Shown: positions 1 through 8,348, counted from the stretch's first letter. The stretch is 64,000 nucleotides of DNA from Clostridium sp. (GCA_031292145.1 JARLHR010000028.1:1-64000), one strand, 5' to 3'. Numbers and translations are program-made. Notes: generated by a model not told the origin, from the sequence alone.

Positions 1-73
1 ATTTTTCCGGTATTAGATCTTTTACTTCTTCCCAAAACTCATCAGTTATTTCCCATGATTGCTTTTGTATCAT
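1..73 (-). CDS. IS5-like transposase, N-terminal fragment (runs off the window)
   Basis: An open frame of 24 codons starts at an ATG at 73 and is still open at the window edge. The visible residues (KQSWEITDEFWEEVKDLIPE) match the start of the small helix-turn-helix domain (DUF4096) that opens many IS5-family transposases, whose hallmark is W-E-(I/L)-(T/S)-D followed by W...LIP. The catalytic DDE domain would lie outside the window, so I cannot tell whether the element is intact. No terminal inverted repeat was recognised between the start codon and the next gene. Confidence 0.55.
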   Translation of the reverse strand, partial: MIQKQSWEITDEFWEEVKDLIPEK

Positions 74-240
74 TTGTATCACCCTTTATGTCTTTTTCTT
101 AATTATCGGATGATACGTAAAACTATTTAGGGATAAGCTCTTAGTATTTATGAAATTTTTCTTATGACTCAAATAAATTTATAAACAAAAACACTACTCT
201 ATTGTAACCAATTACTGAATCATGTTTATAATTTCCCCAT

Positions 241-290
241 AAAAATAAGAGAGGAAATCAGGCAATATTCCTGATTTCCTCTCTATTTTT
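241..290. terminator. Bidirectional intrinsic terminator
   Basis: A 15-bp stem (248-262 with 270-284, loop CAATATT) is flanked by an A-tract on the left and a T-tract on the right. It can therefore terminate transcripts from both directions. It separates the transposase fragment from the gene-poor spacer and the hxlR gene. Confidence 0.8.
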
Positions 291-794
291 AATAACTTTG
301 TAGGTTTTGAATAAAGTTTAATCAAAACACCCTTGAAAAATGGCTTAAAATCATAATAACAATTTTATATTTTTTAAACAAAGTTTAATCAAAAGTATTT
401 AAATATAAATCCTTATTTGTTTGTATGTATATATATTTACATGAATAACAATTATATAGAGTTATTAAAATCTTTATAGCTTACCATTCCTTCCATTAAT
501 GTTAAATAACCTGAAGTAATTATTTATTTTCTAATGTTATTTTAAATACTAATTTATAGCTGATTTTGATATTGACATTTACAGAAGCACATAGGGCTTA
601 CCAAGTTCCACTAACAATAGATGCAAATGAGTTAAGTATCCTTCTATATTCCGGTGGATATATTGGTCATTCCACGGTTGGACTAAAAATAGAAACACTA
701 TTATTTAGCGACTTCTTGTTGCACTTTAGTATTGTGTAGCGAAAATTAACTATCATAACCACACATAATTACTGATTTTTCACCTACAATTTTA
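291..794. other. Gene-poor spacer with a possible decayed coding fragment
   Basis: About 500 bases hold no convincing gene. One plus-strand stretch (572-739) reads as 55 codons ending in a stop and has protein-like composition (for example QVPLTIDANELS and YSGGYIGHSTVGLK). It has no ribosome-binding site and I do not recognise the family. It looks like the tail of a degraded gene rather than a functional one. Confidence 0.4.
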
Positions 795-1133
795 TTATAG
801 TATCTTATTAAGAGATCCAATATATTTATCTCCCCAAATTCTAAACTGTTCCAATACTGGCTCGAATTCCTTTCCTAAATCAGTTAGCGAATACTCGACC
901 TTTGGTGGAATTTCAGAGTAAATATATCTACTAATCAGTCCAAAATCTTCTAGCATTCTTAGTTGCTTCGTTAATGTCGCCTGTGTAATATCTCCCATTC
1001 TTCTTTGTAGCTCTCCATAGCGTAGTGCGCTATCATTTAAATGATACATAATTAAAATTGACCATTTTCCCGAAAATACTTTTTGTGCTGTAAAATATGG
1101 ACATTTTCCAAATAAGTTTTTACTTTCTTCCAT
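795..1133 (-). CDS. HxlR-family transcriptional regulator
   Basis: This 112-residue protein has the size and layout of HxlR regulators, which are small MarR-like winged-helix proteins often tied to redox or aldehyde stress. It has an N-terminal Cys in GKCPY, then GKWSILIMYHL, a recognition region (ITQATLTKQLRMLEDFGLISR) and the conserved wing IPPKVEYSLTDLG. The single Cys near residue 11 is typical of redox-sensing members, but its role here is inferred. A GGAGG site sits just before the ATG. The gene is transcribed divergently from the flavin/iron-sulfur gene at 1290, its probable target. A close paralogue, frameshifted, lies at 8940-9276 and is also divergent from a split-barrel flavoprotein gene. 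Confidence 0.9.
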   Translation of the reverse strand: MEESKNLFGKCPYFTAQKVFSGKWSILIMYHLNDSALRYGELQRRMGDITQATLTKQLRMLEDFGLISRYIYSEIPPKVEYSLTDLGKEFEPVLEQFRIWGDKYIGSLNKIL

Positions 1134-1289
1134 GGTATATATCCTCCTTTAGTATATTATTTATACTACCATCTTATTTGATCGTACTTGTTTTTTATTT
1201 TATACATGTTATTATTAATGCATGATTGAATTTTAACATATCTATATGAAATGAACAATAACTATAGGTTAATTAGAAAGGCTGATTTT

Positions 1290-1910
1290 ATGGAATACTA
1301 TGATTATTTAAAAATACTTGAAAAGGATATTCACTCTGTTGTTCTTGCAATTAACGACGAACATGGACACCCTGCAACTGCATTCATGGATGTAATGCTT
1401 ACCGATAAAAATGGTATATATTTTATGACATCTCGTGGCAAAGACATTTATGCAAGAATGAATAATAACGAATATGTTGCTCTCAGTGGAATGGTTGGTA
1501 CTGACTTTTTCAACTCTAAGATGATTTCAGTAAGGGGAAAAATAAGAAACATAGGAAACGCACGTGTAATAGAATTATTTGAAGCAAATCCATACATGTA
1601 TAAAATATATCCAACTGAAAATGGACGAGAAGTTATAGACGTATTTCAAATTTACGAAGGAGAAGGTGAATATATTGATTTTTCAACTACTCCTCCTGTT
1701 AGAACTTCTTTTTCCTTTGGTGGAAAAGAGGTAAGTAAACATGGCTATTTTATTACTGGCGAGTGTACTTCCTGTGGTACTTGCGCATCAAAATGTCCAA
1801 TGAAATGCATTGAACCATCTACTCCATATAAAATTCATGAAGAAAATTGCCTACACTGCGGGAATTGTTACTACTCTTGTCCTATAAAGGCCGTTAAAAA
1901 ATACAATTAA
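1290..1910 (+). CDS. PNPOx-like flavin split-barrel protein fused to a 2[4Fe-4S] ferredoxin domain
   Basis: The N-terminal ~130 residues form a pyridoxamine-5'-phosphate-oxidase-like split barrel (VVLAINDEHGHPATAFMDV, then YFMTSRGK), a fold that usually binds FMN or F420. The C-terminus is a bacterial ferredoxin domain with two CxxCxxCxxxCP clusters (Cys159/162/165/169 and Cys187/190/193/197). The fusion suggests an electron-transfer flavoprotein, probably a cytoplasmic reductase of unknown substrate. I chose the ATG at 1290 because AAAGG lies 8 bases upstream; an in-frame ATG at 1251 has no ribosome-binding site. The gene is divergent from hxlR (795-1133), which probably regulates it, and convergent with the sirtuin gene. 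Confidence 0.85.
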   Translation: MEYYDYLKILEKDIHSVVLAINDEHGHPATAFMDVMLTDKNGIYFMTSRGKDIYARMNNNEYVALSGMVGTDFFNSKMISVRGKIRNIGNARVIELFEANPYMYKIYPTENGREVIDVFQIYEGEGEYIDFSTTPPVRTSFSFGGKEVSKHGYFITGECTSCGTCASKCPMKCIEPSTPYKIHEENCLHCGNCYYSCPIKAVKKYN

Positions 1911-1923
1911 CAATAAAATATAA

Positions 1924-2769
1924 TTATTTCATTATTTCTGAAATAACTTTTTGTATATCCTCATCAAAAGGAATAGTTTTATCTTCATTTTCCTTAATTG
2001 CTTGAGGATATCCTTTATTAAGCCTAATTAACGTTGCATTCTGATTATTATAAGTCATTCTTTCAAATGGATATCGAATAATGCCAGGTGTATTATAGCC
2101 AACCCCAAGTTCCATATATACTATTTTCTTTCCTTCAGATTCTTTCAAGAAATCATTGTATGAATTGTTTGATTTATACCAATCTTCATCCTGTACAAAA
2201 TATTCATCACATCTTAAATTTACATCCATCTCACCACCACATACAGGACATTTTGGAACAAGTCTAGCTGGTATTTTACAATCTACTATTTTTTCAGCCA
2301 TTTCCTTTATAAGTGATTCATTATAATATACTTTGTCATGACAGCTTTTTGCACATTGTATATAACAGAGATCTCCTTGCACTTCAAATACTCTATCTCC
2401 AGGAAAACCTGATATTTCAAATTGGCTTTCTACATTTGTTGATATAACAAAATATTTCTTATCCTTGACTAATTGAAATAAATCCATGTATAGCCTAGTA
2501 GCACCAATACCATATCGCATCATACTAATATGTTTTGCCCAATATGCCCATCTTTCTTCCTGTGTTTCATATTCATAAAATCCTGCGGAGTATAAATCAG
2601 TGAATCCATACTTTTCAATAAAAGGTGCAAAATCTTCCTCAAAACTTTTTCCGCTATACTCTAGACCTGCTGCATCTGATAATCCTGCTCCACCGCCCAA
2701 TAAAATATATTCTGCATCTTCAATTGCCTTCTTCGCCTTTTCTATATGTATATTAAACTCCATATTCAT
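1924..2769 (-). CDS. SirTM-type (class M) sirtuin, probable protein ADP-ribosyltransferase
   Basis: This 281-residue protein has the sirtuin Rossmann fold: NAD-binding GGGAGLSDAAGL at 25-36, STNVE at 110-114, and a zinc module with Cys139/Cys143/Cys174/Cys177. The catalytic histidine of deacetylase sirtuins is absent: the usual HG motif reads VQGD, with Gln131. That replacement defines class M sirtuins, which ADP-ribosylate proteins rather than deacetylate them. In characterised streptococcal and staphylococcal operons the target is a lipoylated GcvH-like protein. The gene follows the macrodomain gene by 44 bases on the same strand, so the two are probably co-transcribed as an ADP-ribose writer and eraser. 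No gcvH-like or lipoate-ligase gene lies nearby. An AGAGG site precedes the first ATG. Confidence 0.87.
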   Translation of the reverse strand: MNMEFNIHIEKAKKAIEDAEYILLGGGAGLSDAAGLEYSGKSFEEDFAPFIEKYGFTDLYSAGFYEYETQEERWAYWAKHISMMRYGIGATRLYMDLFQLVKDKKYFVISTNVESQFEISGFPGDRVFEVQGDLCYIQCAKSCHDKVYYNESLIKEMAEKIVDCKIPARLVPKCPVCGGEMDVNLRCDEYFVQDEDWYKSNNSYNDFLKESEGKKIVYMELGVGYNTPGIIRYPFERMTYNNQNATLIRLNKGYPQAIKENEDKTIPFDEDIQKVISEIMK

Positions 2770-2813
2770 AACTTATACCTCTTTTCTATATAAAATATAC
2801 TTTTGCACTATAC

Positions 2814-3602
2814 TTATTTAAACAAACTACAATATATTTCCAAATCCATATCTTTAAATACATTAAAAATCACTCTATCAAGTTTTTCGTAATTCTTTTC
2901 CATAAATGTCTGTACAGTTCTTACAGCAATTTTCGCTGCCTCATCACTCGGAAAATGGAATTCTCCAGTAGAAATACAACAAAATGCAATAGATCTAATT
3001 CCATTTTCAACAGCTTGTTCTAGGCATGAATTGTAGCAATTCTCTAAATCTTTCTTAAGTTCATCATTCAATTTCCATTTTACAATTGGACCAACGGTGT
3101 GAATCACATATTTACAAGGTAAATTATAGCCTTTTGTAATTTTGGCACTGCCTGTCTGCTCCTCATGCTCCTGTTTTTTCATAAGTTCATTGCATTCTTC
3201 TCTTAACTGAACGCCTGCTGCAGAATGAATAGCATTATCTATACATTTGTGACATGGTACAAAACATCCAAGCATTTGTGAATTCGCTGCATTTACTATA
3301 GCATCTACCTTTAATCTTGTAATATCTCCTTGGTAGATGGAAATTTTTTCAGCAAAAGGCACGTTACTTTCAAACTGCTCTTTAATTGTTAGTATTTCTT
3401 CTAATGTTATAATTCCTTTATTCTTTGTTTCTTCCAATAAAAATTCATCCTGAATGTCAATGAATTCTTTTGAAATTGTCCTTGGCATCCTAATATTCAT
3501 GAAAGAGCGTATTAAAATTCTTTTTTCTTTATTGTTATTAGGTATTTCTATATCATTATATTGCTCACTATCCGACCTTAAATATTTTACAATATAATCC
3601 AA
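2814..3602 (-). CDS. Zinc-containing macrodomain protein, probable ADP-ribosyl hydrolase
   Basis: Residues ~85-262 form a macrodomain: IYQGDITRLKVDAIVNAANSQ, then GCFVPCHKCIDNAIHSAAG and GYNLPCKYVIHTVGP. The C-x4-H-x-C arrangement (Cys113, His118, Cys120) matches the metal site of the Zn-macro family, which removes ADP-ribose added by SirTM sirtuins. The N-terminal ~85 residues are a helical extension usual in this family. It is the first gene of a pair with the class M sirtuin. The start is a TTG at 3602: the frame closes 18 bases upstream and no ATG gives a full-length protein. The nearest GGGAGG is about 22 bases from this TTG, further than normal, which may mean weak translation. Confidence 0.86.
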   Translation of the reverse strand: MDYIVKYLRSDSEQYNDIEIPNNNKEKRILIRSFMNIRMPRTISKEFIDIQDEFLLEETKNKGIITLEEILTIKEQFESNVPFAEKISIYQGDITRLKVDAIVNAANSQMLGCFVPCHKCIDNAIHSAAGVQLREECNELMKKQEHEEQTGSAKITKGYNLPCKYVIHTVGPIVKWKLNDELKKDLENCYNSCLEQAVENGIRSIAFCCISTGEFHFPSDEAAKIAVRTVQTFMEKNYEKLDRVIFNVFKDMDLEIYCSLFK

Positions 3603-3669
3603 TCGTTCTGCTGATTTATTTTATCCTCCCTATATCTATTATTTCTTTACCTAAATTTGTGTACTTATT

Positions 3670-3715
3670 AAAGAAAGGGATACAAAACAACTTTAATTTT
3701 GCACCCCTTTCTTTC
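3670..3715 (-). terminator. Intrinsic terminator after the NmrA-like gene
   Basis: An imperfect stem pairs AAAGAAAGGG (3670-3679) with CCCTTTCTTT, with inner CAAAA/TTTTG pairing. It lies between the 3' end of the gene at 3756 and the macrodomain gene, so the latter needs its own promoter. Confidence 0.6.
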
Positions 3716-3755
3716 TTAGTTTTTAAACTATTTATTTCTAGACTACATTTCACAA

Positions 3756-4631
3756 TTAGTTTAATTGGCTTTTTAAGGCATCTTCAATAGAAGTACATTT
3801 TCTTCCAATTAGACTTTCTAATTCATTAGCTACTTTAGAGAATTGTCCCTCAGCAATTGGGACATAAATTCCATAAACATTAAATCCAGCAATCGCTTCA
3901 TTTTCTCCCATAGAGACTAACCTTTTAATAGCTTCATTAGGTGCTAAGTTAATATGTTTAACTTCCTTTGAATAAATATTTGATATAATATTTGCATATT
4001 CATCAAATGACACTGCAGAAGAATTAACAAGGTTATATGCTTTATTTTCGTGACCGCTCTCTGCAAGAACTGTCGCTGCTGCAAGTGCTAAATCATCTCT
4101 CAATACAAAATTAAATTTTCCGTCAGCTGCAGCTGTAACTAATTCTCCAGTTGAAGCAGCTTTCTTAATCAAATCACCCATAATATTTTCTAAATAGAAT
4201 CCATTCCTAAGGAAAGTATATGAAATCCCAGTAGTCTTTATCATGTATTCAGTTGCAATATGAACATTTTCAAGCCCTACAACTTTAATTTCTTCAGCAT
4301 AAGCCAAACTTGTATATATAATTTGTGATATCTTTGCATTTCTTGCAGCTTCAACTACGCTTGCATGTTGTCTAATACGTAAAGTATTATCAAAATCTGG
4401 TGATGAAACAAACATTAGTTTATCCATTCCTTCAAAAGCATTTTTCAATGAATCTGGATTATTATAATCTCCTATTTTAATTGTAACACCTAATTTTTCA
4501 AGATTTTCTCTACCTTCCTGTTCTCTCACCAATGCAGCAATATCTTTTGCTGCCACCCCTTTTTCTAATAAGTGGCGTATTATACCTCCACCTAAGTTTC
4601 CTGTTGCTCCTGTAACTATAATTTTAGCCAT
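3756..4631 (-). CDS. NmrA/SDR-family NAD(P)-binding oxidoreductase (QorB-like)
   Basis: This 291-residue protein starts with a Rossmann nucleotide-binding motif (IIVTGATGNLGGGIIRHLL) and has the compact NmrA-like layout. It reads on through FVSSPDFDN, TSLAYAE and YTFLRNGFYLEN, which is typical of QorB-type quinone or NAD(P)H reductases and redox sensors. No classical YxxxK catalytic pair is obvious, so the activity could be reductase or sensor. The ATG is preceded by GGAGG at good spacing. It stands beside a split-barrel flavoprotein (4776) and a MarR regulator (5395) on the same strand, consistent with a small redox-stress set. The exact substrate is unknown. Confidence 0.8.
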   Translation of the reverse strand: MAKIIVTGATGNLGGGIIRHLLEKGVAAKDIAALVREQEGRENLEKLGVTIKIGDYNNPDSLKNAFEGMDKLMFVSSPDFDNTLRIRQHASVVEAARNAKISQIIYTSLAYAEEIKVVGLENVHIATEYMIKTTGISYTFLRNGFYLENIMGDLIKKAASTGELVTAAADGKFNFVLRDDLALAAATVLAESGHENKAYNLVNSSAVSFDEYANIISNIYSKEVKHINLAPNEAIKRLVSMGENEAIAGFNVYGIYVPIAEGQFSKVANELESLIGRKCTSIEDALKSQLN

Positions 4632-4775
4632 AATTTTCCTCCAATATTATTTATTTGTTTATTTATAATTGTTGTAATTCTTTGATTACAACGCAATTAT
4701 ATGTAATGTCATAATTCGTATAAGTACTCATAATTATATGAACTAATCACAAAAATGTGAGCTATACCTATTTAA

Positions 4776-5189
4776 TTAACCTTTAATTACCTGAGGAATC
4801 CCAAATCCTTTTGTAAATTTTATTTCACAGTCTGAGATATAGAAAATTTCTAGTAATGGATTACTCCAAGATCTATATAATGATGAAACTATTTCATCCG
4901 CTTTAGAATAAGCTTCTTCTTTTTCAGATGGTTTAGTAACTACTGTTGCTGTGCCAATAATTCTTATAATATACTTACCAGTTGCTTCAGCTGTTGTAAA
5001 TGCTACCTTAGGGTTATTAACTACTTCTTTAAATACCTCCTTTGTATTGTTAGTGGCAAAATAAAATTTTCCATCTTCTTCAAATTGAAATTGCCAAAAT
5101 CTTGTTTGTGGAAATCCATCTGCATTAACTGTTGAGAAATATCCCATTGTTCCATTTGGTAATAATTCTAATACATCTTCTTTTTTCAT
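4776..5189 (-). CDS. PNPOx-family flavin-binding split-barrel protein
   Basis: This 137-residue protein has the classic small split-barrel pattern: TMGYFSTVNADGFPQTRFWQF, then KFYFATNNTKEVFKEVVNNPKVAF, then GKYIIRIIGTATV. The family binds FMN or related cofactors and often acts as a reductase or oxidase of small substrates; the substrate here cannot be read from sequence. It lacks the C-terminal segment of true PdxH, so vitamin B6 biosynthesis is unlikely. It is one of three split-barrel genes in the first 9 kb. A GGAG site precedes the ATG. The gene upstream at 5395 encodes a MarR regulator on the same strand. Confidence 0.85.
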   Translation of the reverse strand: MKKEDVLELLPNGTMGYFSTVNADGFPQTRFWQFQFEEDGKFYFATNNTKEVFKEVVNNPKVAFTTAEATGKYIIRIIGTATVVTKPSEKEEAYSKADEIVSSLYRSWSNPLLEIFYISDCEIKFTKGFGIPQVIKG

Positions 5190-5352
5190 TTGACTTTTCT
5201 CCTCTATTTATATTATTTATGGTATATATATTGCAATTAGTTTTATACATTTAATATTCAGTTATTTGCTTAAAATATCAGTTTTCTAAATGTAATTTTA
5301 TTATTGCATCATATATATTGTAATTTAGATACAACAGCTTTAAGATTATAAC

Positions 5353-5382
5353 CAGCATAATTTGCACATGCAAATGATGCTG
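5353..5382. promoter_or_regulatory. 30-bp dyad between MarR and the split-barrel gene
   Basis: A near-perfect palindrome (arms CAGCAT and ATTTGCA with TGCAAAT and ATGCTG) lies just after the MarR gene. It has no T-tract on the downstream side in the minus direction. It may be a MarR operator for the gene at 4776 or a simple hairpin; which of the two is not shown. Confidence 0.35.
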
Positions 5383-5394
5383 TAAAAAAAGAGA

Positions 5395-5832
5395 TTAATA
5401 TCCCTTTTTCGCTAAAGTTTCACTAACTTCCCACATCTCTTTAGCTAAATTATTACTTACCTCTTCACCTAAAATATTAGCATAACATTTATATAAGTTT
5501 TCAAAACAATCATCAATTTGTTCACATACATCTTTTCCTTTGTCTGTAAGATAGATATGAGCGGTTTTCCAATCGTACTCTTTTCTCAAAATTCCTTGTG
5601 ATACTAATTTATCAACAAATCTTGTAGAAGTAGATGCTGCAATATCTAGCTTTTGGCTAAGTTCTGATTGAGTAATTCCATTATATTGATTGACTATTAC
5701 CACTAAATATACATGCGATGATGCAATTTCTAAATTACTAAAGGCTTCATCAGCAACTTTTCTCATTATATTAGAAAGACGATTTGATGTGAAAAATAAA
5801 CACTTAGCTAAAACTGATTCATCATTTTTCAT
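5395..5832 (-). CDS. MarR-family transcriptional regulator
   Basis: This 145-residue winged-helix protein has the MarR core at about residues 30-110: ITQSELSQKLDIAASTSTRFVDKLVSQGILRK, followed by a wing with AHIYLTDKGKDV. It has flanking helices for dimerisation and a Cys near residue 11. MarR proteins usually repress neighbouring efflux or redox genes and respond to phenolics or oxidants. The likely target is the split-barrel gene downstream (4776) or its own promoter. The spacing to that gene (205 bases, containing a dyad) argues against simple translational coupling. A GGAGGG site lies before the start. Confidence 0.85.
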   Translation of the reverse strand: MKNDESVLAKCLFFTSNRLSNIMRKVADEAFSNLEIASSHVYLVVIVNQYNGITQSELSQKLDIAASTSTRFVDKLVSQGILRKEYDWKTAHIYLTDKGKDVCEQIDDCFENLYKCYANILGEEVSNNLAKEMWEVSETLAKKGY

Positions 5833-6059
5833 AATAACATCCCTCCCTTCATCACTTGCATATACAAATGATAACCGATTTTTATTATAAAGTCAAGTAG
5901 TGATTTATAATAATAGTTATAGGATTTTCTTAATAACCAATCCATCATTTACAAGAATATATATTAAATTTATTAATTATGTTTTCTATTCATTCATCAG
6001 ATCATAAAATTTAAAGTCGTATATTTAAATCTGCCTACAACCCAATATAATTTCGGAAC

Positions 6060-6230
6060 TTATCTTTTTACATATAAGCTACAATGGCATATTTCTTTTT
6101 CCCTCATGTCTTTACAAGGACATACAGTATCTTCATTTTTCTCAGGAAGACATGGACAATAGCCTTCATTAATGAAAATTCTATCTATTATTTTTGTTAC
6201 AATATCTTTATTGGGATTAAGTTTCAACAT
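6060..6230 (-). CDS. Small ferredoxin-thioredoxin reductase catalytic-subunit-like protein
   Basis: This 56-residue gene is supported by a TAGGAG site 7 bases before its ATG. The protein contains CPC (25-27), CPC (37-39) and CHC (48-50), in the order and with the local sequence (CPCKDMREKEICHCSLYV) of the ferredoxin-thioredoxin reductase catalytic chain, whose pattern is CPC-X16-CPC-X8-CHC. Here the first spacer is only 9 residues, so it is a minimal variant. It should bind a [4Fe-4S] cluster next to a redox disulfide and reduce thioredoxin-like partners with ferredoxin. The gene begins 18 bases after the stop of the metallo-beta-lactamase-fold gene, so the two are likely co-transcribed. The physiological partner is unknown. 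Confidence 0.82.
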   Translation of the reverse strand: MLKLNPNKDIVTKIIDRIFINEGYCPCLPEKNEDTVCPCKDMREKEICHCSLYVKR

Positions 6231-6248
6231 AATAACACTCCTAATATT

Positions 6249-7218
6249 TTATACGAATAAGAACATTGTAGTTAAATCTATTAGATCTTTACCCACATAA
6301 TTTGGATACTTTTCTAGAATATCTTTTTTATATTCTTGCGCTTTTTCCTTATTATCTTTATTTTCACTACTTATCTTCTTAATAATTTCATTTCCATCTT
6401 TAATGTACTGTATCATATCTGCAAAAACTTTATTTGATGTTGGAACGCCATGTCCACCTAATACTAATGAATAGTTATTTCCTTTTAATTCTTCTAATTT
6501 TTTAATCCAATTCGTTCTGTCAGTCTCATTTTGAGCTAGAAATATATGAGAATCATTATAAACTATGTCTTGAGCTAGTAAAACTTTGTCTTGTGGTATT
6601 TCTATCATAGCAACTTCATCTGCTTCTGTTCCAGTTACTTTTTTAACTATCATATTTAGTCCATCAATAGTTAGATTCCCTTCTTCTAGAATGTCAGTTG
6701 GGGCAGTTAACTTAGTTGGAACAAGTGGTCCTGCTTGATTAATTGCTTGTTTACTTTTAACTTTAGCTTCTCCTGTTTTTTCTATTTCATCTTTTACTTC
6801 CTTTAATGCATAAATTTTTGTATCTGAAAATAATTCGCTTCCAAACCAATGGTCAGGATGGCTATGAGATATAATTAAACGGTCAATTGGTTTCTTTAAA
6901 CTGTTTATATACTCTCTTGCTTCCTTAGCATATGGTAGTAAAAATTGAGCATCAATTACAATAAGTTTATTTCTCGTCTCAATAATTTGAGTGTTTACCA
7001 ATGCACCGTCTTCAGGAGATGCATAAGTATGTATTGTATAATCCTTAAATTTATTTATCACAACTGTTCCAGCCTGTAATTTTTTATTCTCTGTTTCAAA
7101 CTTGCTTGCTTCTTGTTTTACTTCAGTTTTTGAAGTATCATCCTTTTTATTACTACATGCTACCAAAATAGAACCCCCCCATAATAAAAACTACTAGTAT
7201 TGAAATCATCTTTTTCAT
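6249..7218 (-). pseudogene. MBL-fold metallo-hydrolase lipoprotein, frameshifted in a G-tract inside the signal peptide
   Basis: A good ribosome-binding site and ATG at 7218 begin a lipoprotein signal peptide (MKKMISILVVFIMGG). A run of seven G (7174-7180 on the complement) then shifts the frame to a quick stop. With six G the frame would continue into SILVACSN, a proper lipobox with Cys, and then ~300 residues of a metallo-beta-lactamase-fold hydrolase containing SHSHPDHW and GGHGVPTS. The body is intact from 7166 to 6249. The intended product would be a membrane-anchored zinc hydrolase. The frameshift may be a homopolymer sequencing error, a real null allele, or slipped-strand phase variation. 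The FTR-like gene lies immediately downstream. Confidence 0.75.
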
Positions 7219-7388
7219 ATTAATTACTCCTTTGTATTATAAATTTAGCGGTCAGTTTAAAACTTATTTCCAGTAATTGAAATGACCACTTGAGAAAAGA
7301 TATTGCTGGATTTTATTTCTAATGAGAACCTCCTATTCTTAAATTTTTTCGATATTGATTTTTTCTAGATCAATAAACTAATATTAAA

Positions 7389-8261
7389 TTAGTATTTTCC
7401 GTTTTCATTCTTCCACTCTGATTTTGGAATAATTGTTTCCACAACATCCCAATGCTCTGCTATTTTGCCGTTTTCAACTCTGAATAAATCATAGTAGGAG
7501 GTATGTTTTCCAGCAAAGCTTCCTTCGCCTACAACAAGAACCATGTTTCCTTCACCAAGTGTCATATGAATGGTATCATATTTCACGTTTATCCCACTCT
7601 TTGCCATTGACTCTAAAGCTTTTCCAAGACCTGATAATCCATCTGCAATTGAAGGATTGTGCTGAATATAATTATCACCGTCAAAATATTCTTTAAGCTT
7701 GTTTGGATTTTTACCAATAAGTACGTCCTGAACAAAGTTCTTAACAAGTTCCTTATTGGCTTCAGTTTTATCTAAATCCTTTAACTCTGTTGTACCATCA
7801 AACATTGTGTGTCCACTAGGGTTTGGACCAGCAATTTCTTGAAGGTTATCCCAATGTTCTACAATCTTTCCATCTTCGAATCTGTAGATATCAAAACCAG
7901 CTTTAGGACCAAAGATGTTATACTCAGTTTGAGCTACTACATAATTACCATCTTCAAAAGCTCTTACAGTATTTACTTTTACTGAACCCTTTGGAAGTGC
8001 TGCTAATAACTTTCTAAACCCAGCAAGTCCGTCTTCAGCAGTTAAATTATGCTGAATATATTTATTTGGATTTATATACTCTACAGGCTCAGAAGCGCCT
8101 AACTCAATACTTTTTAATAATTCTACGACTTTTTCTTTATTCGTAAGCTGATTAACAGCAGTTTCTTTCGTAGTGTCTTGTTTAACTTCCTTTTTGGAAC
8201 ATCCTACTGCTGTTAATCCAACTGCAAGTACAGCTGCTAATGCTATTAATTTTAAATTCAT
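7389..8261 (-). CDS. Lipoprotein with two SnoaL/NTF2-like domains
   Basis: The 290-residue product begins with a lipoprotein signal peptide ending in VGCSKK (lipobox Cys about residue 21). It contains two tandem NTF2-like (SnoaL) repeats at about 42-150 and 165-280. Each repeat has the pattern NKEKVVELL, then YIQHNxxxxDGLxG, then DIYRFEDGKIVEHWD or DLFRVENGKIAEHWD. The duplication is visible by eye and probably arose by internal gene doubling. SnoaL-like folds form cone-shaped cavities that bind or isomerise small molecules; an actual catalytic role cannot be assigned. It precedes the MBL-fold lipoprotein gene by 170 bases on the same strand, so a shared surface function is possible. Confidence 0.83.
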   Translation of the reverse strand: MNLKLIALAAVLAVGLTAVGCSKKEVKQDTTKETAVNQLTNKEKVVELLKSIELGASEPVEYINPNKYIQHNLTAEDGLAGFRKLLAALPKGSVKVNTVRAFEDGNYVVAQTEYNIFGPKAGFDIYRFEDGKIVEHWDNLQEIAGPNPSGHTMFDGTTELKDLDKTEANKELVKNFVQDVLIGKNPNKLKEYFDGDNYIQHNPSIADGLSGLGKALESMAKSGINVKYDTIHMTLGEGNMVLVVGEGSFAGKHTSYYDLFRVENGKIAEHWDVVETIIPKSEWKNENGKY

Positions 8262-8300
8262 GATTCATATCTCCTATAAATTAAATTGATTTCTGCCGGC

Positions 8301-8341
8301 TATAAGGGGTGGAGATAGAATTCGTGCAACCAGGGGCAAAG
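8301..8341 (+). repeat. 40-bp dispersed repeat, copy 1 (inverted relative to copy 2)
   Basis: This stretch aligns with the reverse complement of 9521-9560: both have TATA, GGGGT, CGTG and then ACCAGGGGCAAAG. The two copies face each other across the split-barrel gene at 8415 and the broken hxlR at 8940, like the ends of a small mobile or rearranged segment. Confidence 0.6.
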
Positions 8342-8348
8342 TAGAGAA

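Noticed and set aside
1251-1289. Upstream ATG for the ferredoxin-fused flavoprotein
   Set aside because: No ribosome-binding site; AAAGG is correctly placed for the ATG at 1290.
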